The translations under genes and the position numbers were made by a program. From assembly GCF_964340395.1 (NCBI RefSeq), contig NC_135553.1, forward strand, positions 7,967,001-8,031,000: 64,000 nucleotides of DNA, read 5' to 3'. Position 1 is the first letter of the stretch; each line of letters begins with the position of its first letter. The notes beneath the pieces are model-generated. The model was not told the DNA's origin and did not search any database. It saw nothing but the letters and a program-made list of their open reading frames with translations. Source of the DNA: Glandiceps talaboti. Its lineage: Eukaryota > Hemichordata > Enteropneusta > Spengelidae. Positions 1 through 14,000 of this stretch are shown here, piece after piece.

Positions 1-494
<494 letters not shown>

Positions 495-1429
495 CCCTCA
501 AGATTCATTGCAGCCCAACGTGTAGAGAAGTCCTGGTAAGAATCGGTGGTTATAAGCTGAAGGAACGAGGACTTGTCGCTATGAAAGGCAAGGGAGAAAT
601 ATTGACATACTGGCTGGAAGGTCAAGACCCGTCCTACAGACGTGAATCACAGTTATCACCGGGACCGTTAAGTCTTGAGTCAGTGGAACAGGGTCCCAAG
701 AAAGACGTCGTAAAGACAGATAATGTCGTCGAATCGAAGGTAGACAACAAAGATGTTGAAGAAATTTTGAAAGATGAAATAGAGGAGATTCCATCGTCTC
801 CGAACGATGTACTGACAACTGTTGATGAAACTAAGCAACCTCGAGCTGTTGAGAAACAGGTAGCTTGGGCAACGACCACCAGTGTTGCTGATCAACCCCA
901 AGGACTTCCTCCAATTGAAGAACCGATGGCTGAGCCGCCAGCTGCAGCTAACGAGTCTTCGGCAGCGGTTCCGCCAAACACACCTGAACAATTTCTTGCT
1001 GAGACCGAGGAGAAGATAATCGATGATGACGTAGAGAAGAAATCAAAGAAAAAGAAGAAAAAGAAGAAGAAAAAGAAGAAGAGTAAAGACAAGAAAAAAG
1101 ATGATGATGGTGGTGATGGTGATGATGATGGTGACTGTCTTGAGATGCCAGAGATACAAAATGAGGAAAGACGCGTTAGCGCTGACAGCAGAACGGCATT
1201 GCTGCTCTCTGATGACAACGTAAATGGCAAAGATAACAAAGCATCGACTGGGAGTGAACAAATTCCGCTTATAGATGTCATTGCCCCTGGTGCAACGATG
1301 CCGAACTCAGCTGATAACAATGGCAATGACAATGACACAGATAATGAAAGGAAAAAACAAAAAGATAGCTTAACAGACTCCGGGGTGGGAAATTCCAGAG
1401 AAGGGTCAAACCACGATGTCCCAGTTTGA
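495..1429 (+). CDS. Receptor-type guanylate cyclase, 3'-terminal coding exon (partial gene)
   Basis: This is the end of a guanylate cyclase, which makes cGMP from GTP. After the acceptor at 493-494, two bases complete an Ala codon and the frame reads ALKIHCSPTCREVLVRIGGY, then LKERGLVAMKGKGEILTYWL. That matches the closing segment of the catalytic domain in membrane guanylate cyclases, where ALKIH and the RGxVxMKGKGxxxTYWLxG block are hallmarks. The first 45 or so residues belong to the domain. The remaining ~265 are a long low-complexity tail: Pro/Ala-rich, then a run of twelve lysines, then acidic Asp/Gly stretches, ending DVPV, which fits a class II PDZ ligand (an inference). Natriuretic-peptide-type cyclases end soon after this block, so the tail is unusual. 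Kinase-homology and receptor domains must lie left of the window, so the subtype cannot be named. The ATG at 581 is internal, not a start. Confidence 0.9.
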
Positions 1430-4400
1430 TCGACGTCAAAATACAAATGTATTATATCTATAGGTTCTTTGTAATGACGTCGATGTGTCTTCCTCTTTAC
1501 GAAGATTGCATATAATTCACATTGACAGGATGAGTTGAGTCGATTCTGTAGTTTTAAAACACACGCACATTATTATAAATAAACTGACATTACCCTCTAG
1601 GTATAGGGAAACCACATCACAAACAAAATACGAAATCAGGAAGGAGAAAGAGCTTTTGAATCAGTAATGACATATTTATACATATATTTTAGTTCTCTGA
1701 AAGGTATCCATAGCTACTCCACGGGAGATGGACATGTTCATGCCATTCAGGAGTATCGTATTTTGAGAAAATGTAGGACATTACATTGTCCTTCGAGAAG
1801 TTAGGTGTTGGTTTGGGCTTTATGCTAAATGCAGCTTTGATTGGGTAAATTTATAATTAATAATATGGAAACACGTGAATTAACATATTGACATTGATCC
1901 TCGTAACGTATATACGAAATCCTTGGACCAACGAGAAACGGGGTTAACGTATGGATTTCAAACTGACTCGAGGAAAGATGGGGATGTTAGCGAAGATAAC
2001 CTTACTATATGCAAATGGTTATTCGTTAGTTTTTACATCAGATAACTTGGGCTGCTGTGGTTTGACATTATCCACAGTAATGATCTTGAAATGATGTCAA
2101 AAAATGCTGCTTCGTAGTACTTAGAATGACGTGTGCTCACACGCTTCCTATGAAATCATATCCCACTAGTTCTTTACAAGTAATATTTCTCGGGACATTT
2201 TAAAATTGAGAATTTTATTTTTAGATTTAAAAGAAATAACGTTTTAACCACCAATTTTGTGATATATATATATATATACTGTTTTGCATTACACAGTAGA
2301 AGGAGTAACTATATTACGCTCTCTCATTCTGTGTATTGCATGCATTTGTTGTTGTTTTTTTAAAATCACGATAAGAATCTAAGTAATTTTACTTTGTTTT
2401 TTAACTATTAAACAAAAACTACAGAACATCTTTTAAAAAAATTTCAGTACTAAAAATTGACACGTTTTGAATTAAATGATGAATCTATAATTGTTCTTTA
2501 CAATTTATGGCTGCTTCTTTATCATTTAGTGTTTAAAAATATAATTCAACTGTAAAGTTAAGAATATATTTAGTTATATACCTATATTAATAATGAAAAT
2601 CATCAATACACCTACATGTATGTGTGTATTGATGTGAAACATATATTGTTCATAGTGTAAAAATTACAATAATATGCAAAGGCATAATTGTACAGATTAG
2701 CATTTTGTTTCTTGTAAGTTTGTGTATAATCGGGATATTTTAAATATTTTTACATCTCTTTTTAATATATGTGTACTGTCAATTATGTTAAAGAAATATT
2801 ACTAGATAATAACGGTATTGTACTAAGGTTAAGTTAGAGTGTCATTCGTATTTCATTGCCAAGTATTTTTTTCATCATCATCATTATTAATTTGAAATGC
2901 TTGTCATACATAACAACTATAAAATTTGTCTGCCTTGTAGTGTATGTAGATTTTGTTTAAATTTCAGTGATTGCCTGAATCCAGGGGTGGGGAGGGGAGG
3001 AGTGGGGGGTCGGGTGGTAAATCATATAAATTTCTGCTCTGAAGCAAAGATTTGTTTGAGCTTTTCTGGTTGTTAGCTAGGTTATCGTAGTGTGGGACCC
3101 CGAGGCGAGCGTTTTTGAATCGGGCTGTACCGCCGCGCATCATTGACGATCTTCAGGAACCACACAGTACCCGGATGTATATGGTCATGAAAAGGTCATG
3201 ACAATTTTCAACTTAAAATAAACTAAATAACTATTAAAATGACCAGATTACATGAATAATCCAATCATTATTTGTATACTGCTGACGTCAAAAAACCGGG
3301 TGACGTTAAAACATCGATCTATGAAAGAGTCATCCTTTTTTTCGGGGGGGGGGGGGGGGTTCAACCAAAGTAAATTTTAGCCGACATATCCAAAACGATT
3401 TTAGATTTATCAAAGCCAAATTTGTCATTGATGTACTTTTTTTACTTATTCATTTTTACATAATATATCATAGTAAATGTCGAAAGACGGTAGAGAGTCG
3501 AGTCTATTGCCAGCTGAGGATTGATTTTTTTTTGTTGGTAACAAGTGTTTTACATACACCTTGACGTTTTCAATAAGACTTGGTGTCAATCACCTTTTCA
3601 AAATATTGTAGTGGATGTTTTCATTGGCGCTAGTACTACGTAATTTTGAAGATCGAATATTGCGAATGAAGTCCGTAAAAATGGATAACTTAAGTTAGTT
3701 TAATATGAAAGGTTATGGGGTCTGAAGCAAAACTAATGGAATTAAGTTTTTTTTTTTATAAACCTACATCAATCTTTTGACGTCATCCATTACGTCATCA
3801 ACACCGTTACATCGTCAATGTCACAAAATATGGACGGAAAATCTATGTTCTTGAGGATTTCTTTTGCGCCTCTTTGAATAACCCGAAATAATACCTTCAG
3901 ATGAATTACCCGTTATTCTTATTCTTATATTGTGTATTTTTAAAAATTTAACAAAAAAACAAAAAACAAACCCAGTTACTAAACGGCCGAGGAATCATCA
4001 TGGGTTATAAGGTCTTCATTGTACATGTAAGACTTGCTTATATTTATTTTTTTCCTTGAACAAATTGTAGGCTTTGAGACAATCATTGATTTTTACCTGT
4101 GATAGGATTGTGGTACATGCGATCACATTAGATATTTCGACAGTAATTTGCATATGTTAATTAGACAAATGACGTAAGAATAATTATCACTTATGTAAAT
4201 ATGTATAAATGAGATGAATTAGGCTGTATGACTAAGCATACTGTGTATCAAATAACATATGTTGAAACAAATAAGCCATCAAGTATAATCACCATCTTTG
4301 CCTAAATATAATAATTAAATTGTAAAAATCTGTACTGTTTCCTGTATGTAAATACTGAAATGTATCAAGATAGTACAAAATAACATTAATATTTAAACAT

Positions 4401-4430
4401 GTATTATGTAAATAAAGACTTTGCTACTGG
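1430..4430 (+). other. Probable 3' UTR of the guanylate cyclase gene
   Basis: AT-rich sequence without a supportable ORF. Candidate polyadenylation signals AATAAA lie at 1578-1583 and 4411-4416. The second is followed by a GT-rich stretch (GTGTGTGAATGTTGTTTG at about 4450) and is the better one, implying a 3-kb UTR. A 16-base G tract lies at 3344-3359. Confidence 0.5.
4411..4416 (+). promoter_or_regulatory. Polyadenylation signal AATAAA (guanylate cyclase)
   Basis: AATAAAGACTTTGC followed about 35 bases later by a GT-rich element. It lies just before the (GA)n tract that separates this gene from the convergent FDXR gene. An alternative signal is at 1578-1583. Confidence 0.5.
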
Positions 4431-4478
4431 ACTAACTTAAATGCGTCAGTGTGTGAATGTTGTTTGATACAATTGTAC

Positions 4479-4631
<153 letters not shown>

Positions 4632-5028
4632 AAGTCATACAATGCCTACATTATGTTGTGTCAAAATAACCAAATGTAGTCTAGTTGGCCATACAAATAA
4701 CCTTCAACTTCAACATTGGATATATGCAAATCTTATGCTAATTTTCCTGCATGGTTAACGTTTGCTGGTGAGTACCAAACATTTGTTTGAATTTTTGAGT
4801 AATTATGCAGATTGTATTGAGAAAACGCATGCCATGTTGGCCATCCAGTCTGCTACAAAGGCCACCAATGTATAAATCTTGGCGTTCATGTCTACTGGTG
4901 AGACTGTAACTATTTTCAACATGCAGGTATATCTGATCTGAAGTTCAGGCCAAAAGAAACTCTCTTTGTCATTTGAATAACCAAACACTTAGAGACAATT
5001 ATAGCAATTTAAAAAGAATTGAAACAAC

Positions 5029-5034
5029 TTTATT
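5029..5034 (-). promoter_or_regulatory. Polyadenylation signal AATAAA (FDXR)
   Basis: TTTATT on the + strand reads AATAAA on the FDXR strand, followed by T-rich and GT-containing sequence. It would give a 3' UTR of about 650 nt after the stop codon at 5677-5679. Confidence 0.5.
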
Positions 5035-5676
5035 CACATAAGGAATAACCTTATAATTTTGATTTTATAGTAAATATAGGTTCAATGAATAATCTATGAC
5101 AGTCAAAAAAATATCAATATTTCGTGTGATGGTTCATTGGCTGTCAAAAAATCTGATATAGTGTATGTGAAAACATATTGATGACTCCACTATGCTTAAA
5201 ATGAAGTCTAAAGCTAAGTAAACAGGTAGTTTTAGTATGAAGCACTGCCAAATTTACTTGAATAGTTGATGTCATAAGGTTTGTGTACTTGTGAAATTAA
5301 AATGATATTCTCACAGAATCAATTTGCAATTTGGATTTTTAAAAATAGTCATTTGCTTCTTTTGGAACTGACCATTGGGACTAGATCAGCGTTCACGCCA
5401 GATTTCGTTCTTATATTGTTGCTGCTAATTGTTTGGAAGACATACACTATTACAGATAGTCTGTTAGGAGTGTGTATAAAATGAGATAACAGTACTATTG
5501 CACTTGTAAACATTTAGTGTACAATGTATTCTAGATGTGACTGCAATCACAATTATTATATCCACTGAACATTTGGCAGTTTGTACGGAATCTGAAATTT
5601 GACTTGAAGACATCTAGATCAACCACCTTCTTCTCATTCTCTTACTATGCACTCCTTGTTTCAGTATCAGATATTC

Positions 5677-5807
5677 TCAATCGAAGGCAGCTTCCAACAT
5701 TTCCATCACAGTTACAAACTTTTCCCTCGGTTTGCCTATTGATTCTCCTCTGATTCTTTCCAGTTCATCTATTCTCTTCCAATCAGAGAATGTCACTGGT
5801 ACCACAC
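5677..5807 (-). CDS. FDXR: FDXR last coding exon and stop
   Basis: Acceptor TTTCAATAG. The frame reads [20 protein letters not shown] then [23 protein letters not shown]-stop (TGA at 5677-5679). It matches the conserved SFSDWEKLDAEE..GxxxGKPREKLV tail of FDXR. Confidence 0.93.
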
Positions 5808-7968
5808 CTATTGAAATATTCCAATTTTGTTAAAAATATAAGTCTTAAAATCAAATATCTCAAACGTAATGCTGCATTAGCTGTAATCAAGTAATTTCTT
5901 CATCTAATAATACATCTGCTGAAAAATGCTCATTTGCATATAAACATTGCACATGTTAATTCGCTGATTTTATTTGTAATTAGTACCTGTACGGCTACAA
6001 GCTTTGAAATCTTGAGTGAAAGCTTAGTCTTATATTTGTCATGTTATTATCAAACAGTGTAGATAATCATGTTCCCATGACAAACAGAAAATCTGTTTTG
6101 CATGAGTTAGATTTGGAAATTACATGTACAACAAGTTTGACTTTTGACTTTGTGTTGTTTAGTAAGTTGGTCAAAACAAAAGAGAAGCTACCAGTTGGCA
6201 ATATTGTATGTTTGTGTCTTGTAAGTAGACTTCATAGTAACAGTAACATGTATATCTGATTGCTCAAAGTGGGTATTTCAATCATGACAAATAAACATTC
6301 ACTTAACATTAAGATGTAAATCATACTAGTCTAACAGCACACACGTCTCCTATAGTGTCTATAGTCAAAGATAATTTATAGTCGAAATTCATACAAATGA
6401 ATGGAAAATGAACTCACCTTTGTTATCAAGAAGAGGTAAAACCTTTTCCTTTCCTTTAGGTGTTGAATTTGATATATCTAAAACTCCATTGTTGATATCA
6501 TCTAAAACTGATTTGCCAGTTTCAAAGCCATCATTCATTGTAGTAAGAATAACACCTGTTGGACCTCTTCTAACCCAGCCACTACAGTAAAAACCTACAT
6601 TAAGAAGCAAATTCGGACAATTGAAACATGATGACTGTCCGTGTAAAACTGAGTTGAACAATCGCTTCAGGTGCACTATCATTTTCGCTAGTGAGATCAC
6701 TTGCAACAAGTTAAGATAGAACCAAACTAAATGCATTATTGTGGTATGTTGAGAAGTTCACCTGAAATATTTGCTACGGTATAGTTTGAAGAGACAGATT
6801 ATTGCTGTCAACCAATCACAAACAAACAAAAGAGAGAAGTGTGAAAATATTTAATTTGAAATAGAAGACTTCTCAATAACAGGGATTTCCAAACTTTAAG
6901 ACAGCAAAACTGATGTGTTTTGAGTGTGGGCACACAGTATTATATATGGTATGTCTAATAGACAATTCAAAATTCAAGGTTCGAGGTCTGTTATTATCAA
7001 ACATAGTCTTTCGTTTTTAATATAATGAATTAGTTACCGTGATGTTGTATGACAGGTATGTGTACAAGAAAGAGAATGACACTGACATTAAAATAAAGAA
7101 GATTTCTACGTTACCTTTCAAATCATTGACTCTACCAGCAATATTTGGTATTACACCATTCTGCTTATCAAATGGTATATTATTATCAATAGAACGACTC
7201 TTGTATCCTATACTTCTAAGTAGGAGTCCACATTTCAGTTCTTCTGTTTCATCTGTTGTAATGGCTTTCACTGAATCTCCTGATTTCTGAGGACAACAGA
7301 ATTACATATTTTTGTTTCTGAGTTATGAACAAATACATGTTGATGATGATCTTTCTTTTTTAAGCATCTGAATAAAATAGTAACTATTTCAAATTGTCAT
7401 GGTTGATGTACATGTACCTTCTGCTTAATCATAAGATCATTTTGTCATGAATCATGCCAAATGAAAGGACGTAAACCACAGCCCTTTTCTTTAAGGCACG
7501 GTCTGAATTGCTTAAGCAGAAATAGCATGGCCAGATTAGATGCCCAACAAACATGCAGTACCTCTCAAGTATCAGAAGAATGGCCAAACAGCTTTAAAGT
7601 GAAAGTCTATTGACCAAAAACAATATTAGTTTATACCAAAATGTTATACACAGAACCTGGAAATGTATCCACTAATTATCAGATGAATTTACGTAGCAGA
7701 TAATTTTTTCAATTTAGAACTTTTAACTAAATGTTTTGGGCTAAATTAACAAATTGATGATCCTGTTACTTTGCATTGAGTAATTCCAAAACTAGAAACT
7801 CAGTGTCATAGTTCAACCATAGACCCTATCGTGTAGGGTCTATGGTTCAACATCTCCAATTCCTATGGCAAATTCATAAGTAGCTTTGAATCATGATCAT
7901 TTTCACGCCCCCCCCCCCCCCCCACCACCACCACCACACGCACGCACACACGCACACATGCACGCACG

Positions 7969-8058
<90 letters not shown>

Positions 8059-11000
8059 CTCAGATATTCACAATGTCCATGGCACAACTGAACAGAATAC
8101 ATAATTACTGACCTGTAATTTGTTGATTGCTAATCGTATTCCAGCCACTCTCTTGCCATCACTAGAAGGTACAACTTCCAATGGACTTCTAAGGAATTTA
8201 AGATTCCACAGTTTAGTTGCTTCTGAAAGTTTCTGTACTTCTGTTGGTGTTAGTGATTCTGATGCTGTCTTTATCATGAGTTCTGTTAGTCTTTTCCTGG
8301 GTCTTGGAATATCTAAAAATATAGGGACTAATTATGCTTATTTTCATTTCACTACTGTACAGATGACATTATATTTTAAAAATGTATTTAAATGCATTAT
8401 AATAATACATGTAATAATAATAATGTTGGGTTCTCATATAGTGCTTTCCCACACCGTGCTCAAAGCGCTTTACAATTATTACCCCTGGCTCAGATCAGAA
8501 CAGCACAACAGCCCTTTAGTCTTCCTCAACTCCCTGGGGAGCATACACTTATTATATATGTCCCAGTGAATACTTGCATTGGTATGCATGCACATAACTG
8601 CACCCTGCAGCGCAATACTGCAATACTATATACATATTAATTTTGTAATTGTATACTTGTATGCATAATTCAAGTATGTGAGCATGCCTTATATACATGT
8701 ATGTAAATGACATCATTCATGTGAATATGAAGTTAAATCTTTTATAGAATTGGGCAGTTTTTAACAATCATATTCATGTATGTTACAATAACAGAACCCT
8801 AAGATGGAAAGTTACTAGTGTGGGAACTCATGGTATTTTACTTGTTGTATTTTCTGCTGAACCTTCACTCTCTTCACTTGTAACTGACACAGCTAAGACT
8901 ACAAGCACTCATACAGATACCTTGAGCACGCCACATTGGTTCTCATGTCATAGGATTCTGATATATTTTAAATACTACATAGGCTGTGATAATGATAACA
9001 TAATAATCTGATAGGCTAGCGATGTACTCACTTGGCACCTCAGCTGCCAGACCTTGGAAATCGTGTTGATCTAATACAGCTTTACAATCTGGCAGTTTAG
9101 TCATTTCCCTTAATTCTTTAATTGTAAATGCTACCTGTAAGGGTCCTCTCCTTCCAACCAAATAAACAGTTTTCACCCTGGAGTTTTCTAAAGCTTCAAG
9201 CGCATGTTGTGCAATGTCTGTTTTCTGTAAAAAACAAATCAACACCTTTTTATTGAATTTGGAAAATAAGTCATGTAGTGATGACATTGCCATTCAAGTG
9301 TTGCTAAGAACTACTCAGTAGTACACTGTAAAATGTGTATGTACACATAGATTTATGCTATTGTCAGACACATGACTAAGGTAAGTATAACGTTTCTTTC
9401 TGGTCAATAACTTGTAATGTATGTTGGTTGACATGACAACATGCATCGAGCTACAAATCACAATGATTTGAAATTGGCCTATTGTTTACCAATTTCTACT
9501 TTTTTATATATCTCCCAAAGTTTCACCACTTGAGGGCGAAGGTACAATGAATAATTTGCACCTGAGGACACTCATCATCAGCAGTCATTATTAATTAATA
9601 ATAGTAAAATCTATTCAGCTTGTCCAACATCAACCCCCTCCCCCCCCCCCCCCCGAATAATCACAATTCAATTACAAATAAACAACCAGTTTTTCAAAAC
9701 ATTCAGTTCAAAAGTTATGACAACAGCTTGTAGAAAGTAATAAAAGTTGTAATACTAAATAAAATGACAAATTTATTTAAAAAATAAAATTTACAAAAAA
9801 AAAATCAATAGGCAAATTTCAAATCCCTGTGTGTGAATTACACAAAGTATACCTTTCTAGCACACTTAATGTATAGCTTTGAAATTTTAATGATAGTATA
9901 TATTGTTTGCCAGTATCATAAATATTTACCTTGAGTATACTTATTGGTGTTAATAGTATTCTTGCAATGTCTAATGCGACATTACCATGACCAATAATCA
10001 CTGCTGTATCACTGCTCAAATCTGGATTTAGCTGCATGAAAAAAAAATGCAAATCGCATCATACTGTTCATACTATATAGAATTTATTGTAAAGGGGGAT
10101 GCTATTTAAAGAAACTAAAGTCATTTTCATCAATTATGGGTTCTAGAGAGTCATTTCCATGATTTTACATCACCTACAATTACTTGCGATGTCAGAAAAA
10201 ACGTCAAGTTGATCTTGTGCCTTGAAATTAGGGTATCTTTACTGTGGAAAATTGTATCATGGGAGGCAGTAGAAATAATATATTCAAGTTGCACAATGAA
10301 TATTCATGAGAATACTTTAAACTGAAGGGTATATTATAAAGGCACTCAGGACTCATGAATATTCAGTGTGCGACTTAAATATTTTATTTCTACTGACTCC
10401 CGTGATGCAATAGCCCATAGCAACGATACCCTATAAAGGCACAAGATCAACTTGATGCTTCTCTGAAATCGCTAGTAATTGTAGATGATGTAACATCATG
10501 AAATGACTGTCCATAGTTTTACGAAAATGTCTATTTCCTGGAGTGTCATACCCCTTTTATATATGCCATTTTCTAGTTCCCAACCTTGAAGGGCATTTTC
10601 AAAAGAAAGGGCACAAGAGGGCACCTCATATAAGGAAGTATTAAAGCTAAAATCACATGACATTCCTTGAAGCAGTAAATAAATTAAGACTGATACATCT
10701 CCATGAAGTCCTAAAAATTATGTGATCACAAAAAAGTTAGCAAAACATTTGGGTTGAGAATGCAACCATCCTTTGGTGTGAAATACTGGGAAATTATTAT
10801 TTTTCAAAGGTGACTACAGTACAAGTATGATAATCATCACTTCTGGTAAAAAGGCTGTCCCTGAACAGCACCACTAGTGGTCAAATTATGCAATCTTTTG
10901 TTTTTCTGATGGCCGTTCTATGGCATATTCCTGGTAACATACTGGGAGGATTATTATGGCAATCAGATAATTTCTATGATACTATACGTAGTATTCCGTG

Positions 11001-14000
11001 AAGTTCCAACATCTACAAGTTATGCCTCTGCACAAAAAGACCAGACAAGTTGTTGAAATGTCCTGGTTGTAGTTGGATAATGAAATTGCTGCATAAACTT
11101 ACATCTTGATCTTCTGGCAGACCATTGTACCAGCCAACAAATGACCTTGCAGAGTACGACCCATGTAAATTTTCACCATCAATACCAAGCACTCTGTCAT
11201 CATCAGCTCCATAACTCTGCCAATTGGGAACAAAAAGATTAACACTTATCTTATGCATGGCATTTTATGGACATAATTATATGATAGTTTTGTTTAGGCT
11301 TAGTTTTTCATCTCAACGATCCTGATGTGAAAGTCTACAGCTCTGGTCGAAAACAGCACAATGAGTAAGTTTAAGAAAAATAACAATTGTATACAGAACA
11401 GTTTGTATAAAAATGAAACATTCAGCACACATAATGCATTTATTTGCAATAAATAAATGATCTACCCACAGAATTTATTGCTGCTGATATAATCTGCATT
11501 GCAGTTATCTAGGTACAATGGCTAAGTGGGTGTTCTAGCATTAGCATACATGGTCTAGTTCCTATACAGTATCATTACCATTTACACCTCCACTCACAGC
11601 ATAGTTAAAGTTGTTACTCTAGAAGTCCCGAGATGCATGAGATGCAATTTAAAATTCATCCACAGCCACCCACACAGTCATTAACATCATGTCTTTTTGT
11701 TAATCAATCACAACATTCTAACCAATAACACAGTCCCTCATAAAGTTAGTGTTTATTGGGGCAGTTATGTAATGTCCAAATATGGTATATTTGTAAGCTC
11801 AGGATGCTACTTATACACTGTTTACATAGCTATAACAGGTGGGGTTCACTGATTGGATGAACAACTTTTTGTGCTGATTGAGGGACTTTGACCAGACGTA
11901 GTTTAGTTAGAAAACATGTTGGCATCCAGACAATAGCATACATGTATTCGTTATCATTAATTTTAAACCATCCTATATAGTTTTTGACTTCTAAGAAAAA
12001 TGATGTACTTACCAGAACAATTGCATCATAGGCGTCTCTCAATTCTGCAACACTAATATCTTTCCCAACAGTAACATTTCCAATGAATTCAAACCTTTCA
12101 TTTTGAGCTGTCTTTGTGAATTGGTTTATGCAGTTCTAAAGAAAAAAAGTTATGTCAGGAATGATTATTTGTAAGTGCTATACAACTACACACATGCCTT
12201 GGGGACATAGACAAATTACCCTGAAAACCAGTTTTCTTAATATCTCTCCAAACTGTGCCATATGACAGCTGTTTCTGGTCCTTTTGAAATAATCAAATGA
12301 ATTTTGTTTTCAAGAAAACCGTCTTTGTTTTCAAGAAAGTTGCAAATCTTTTACTTTCCCATGGAGTTAACTCAGTATTTGTTTTCTATATCAATATGGG
12401 ATTCTAAAATAACTTAATTTCAATATCATGATATGTAGACCTCTCTATAAACAAAATTGTACTGTTATTTTATTGCATTAATTTCAACTGAGGTTAATTT
12501 GGAGTTTTCTTGAAAAAAGTAAAAGTAAAAGTAGAAGTTTAAACAGTTTATTTCCAAAGCATATTCTACAATAAGTCTAAAGGTGTGCAAGTTTTGAAAT
12601 TTGGTTAGAAGTATGACAATGAAGTTCCACAATCACACTGATGCCAGATGCCAGACCCCCTCTCAACCTTAATGAACAGAGCAGAGTTCATTTATTGAGC
12701 TTGTGTGACATCGTGCAGTCTTCCCCAATGAACATAAAGTGTTATGGTGAATTACAACATACATTGTACACAGACTGTCAGTGTAATATGTATATATAGC
12801 AATTAAACCAGAATGGATGATACATGTATAGTATACCCTTGATTTTTACCAGTTAGCATAACATGTGCACAAGCAAGAGTGAGTGTGTACACGTCATCTC
12901 CTGGTCAAAACCTTGGTGTAAACCTTCCATGGGGATGGTATATCATTTGCATAAAGGATATACACAAATATATACATGTAGCATTACCATCCCACTTGTT
13001 TGATGACAAGTACCTTAACCTCAGGATGGTCAGGTGCCACACCAAATCTGACAAGACCAAATGGTACTGGTAACTTCTCGATCATATCAACATGAGCTTC
13101 CTTGTGGTTCTGTAAGAAAACATACATAAAATTAACAAAGGTGTTAGAGTGAACTTATATATGATATCAGAGAGTGTAGACTAACCCTACACAGTGATTT
13201 CCCCTCCATAGTCAAGAAAGTAATGTACATGTACACTTTAATTACCTTTAGTATCTGCTGAGCTGTATAAAATCCAGCTGGTCCACTGCCAACTATACAT
13301 ACATGAGGTACTCCAGTTCTTGATGATACTATATGCCTCGATATGATCTTGGAAATGAAGTTTGTTTGAGGATAAAAGTTACTACATCTCACTGGAAAAT
13401 ATACAAGGAGAGTATTCACAATTTGTAAAAAGTACTAATTTAAGTGCAACGCCATCAGATTATAAACCCACATTGGAAGATAACAAACAGATTACAAGTA
13501 CTGTCATTCATAATTTAAAAAGTTTGTCAAAAAAGAGTACTTCCCACACCATGAATTTGGCTCACCCAAATCTAACTCTGGAAAAATGTACTCTGATAAC
13601 TCTGACACATTACTCTGAAATGGAGGTGTGTTGGAGTTTAATATCAGCACGCATACATGTATTTCCAGAGCTAACCCCAACCCAAACTAGATACTTCTGT
13701 GTCAGTCCTTCACCAAATAGAAATTATAGCATTTTAAACCTAACTCCATTACCCATGCACGGATTCTCAGATCAGTTAGATAAACCATGGATTATCGATG
13801 TATTAGTCACTAATACATCCATGCATGGATGTATTAGCCTCGCCCCCCCTAATATATCCATGGATAAACAAAAGGCGTTGTTGTCAGGTCGTGAAGTGAG
13901 CAGTTGTTAAATGATGTCGAAGGGATCGCTTTTATGGCGAAGTTCTGAATGAAGTGTTGTACTGGTATCTACAAATTTGTAATTTGGAGCGAACTTTTTG

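Noticed and set aside
8120-8569. 149-codon + strand open frame
   Set aside because: Shadow of the FDXR exon 8113-8312 plus a SINE-like repeat.
13362-13910. 182-codon open frame on the + strand
   Set aside because: It lies over the FDXR exon and first intron, has no ATG near its start and no family motifs. Its length is a little unusual for AT-rich DNA, but nothing else supports it.
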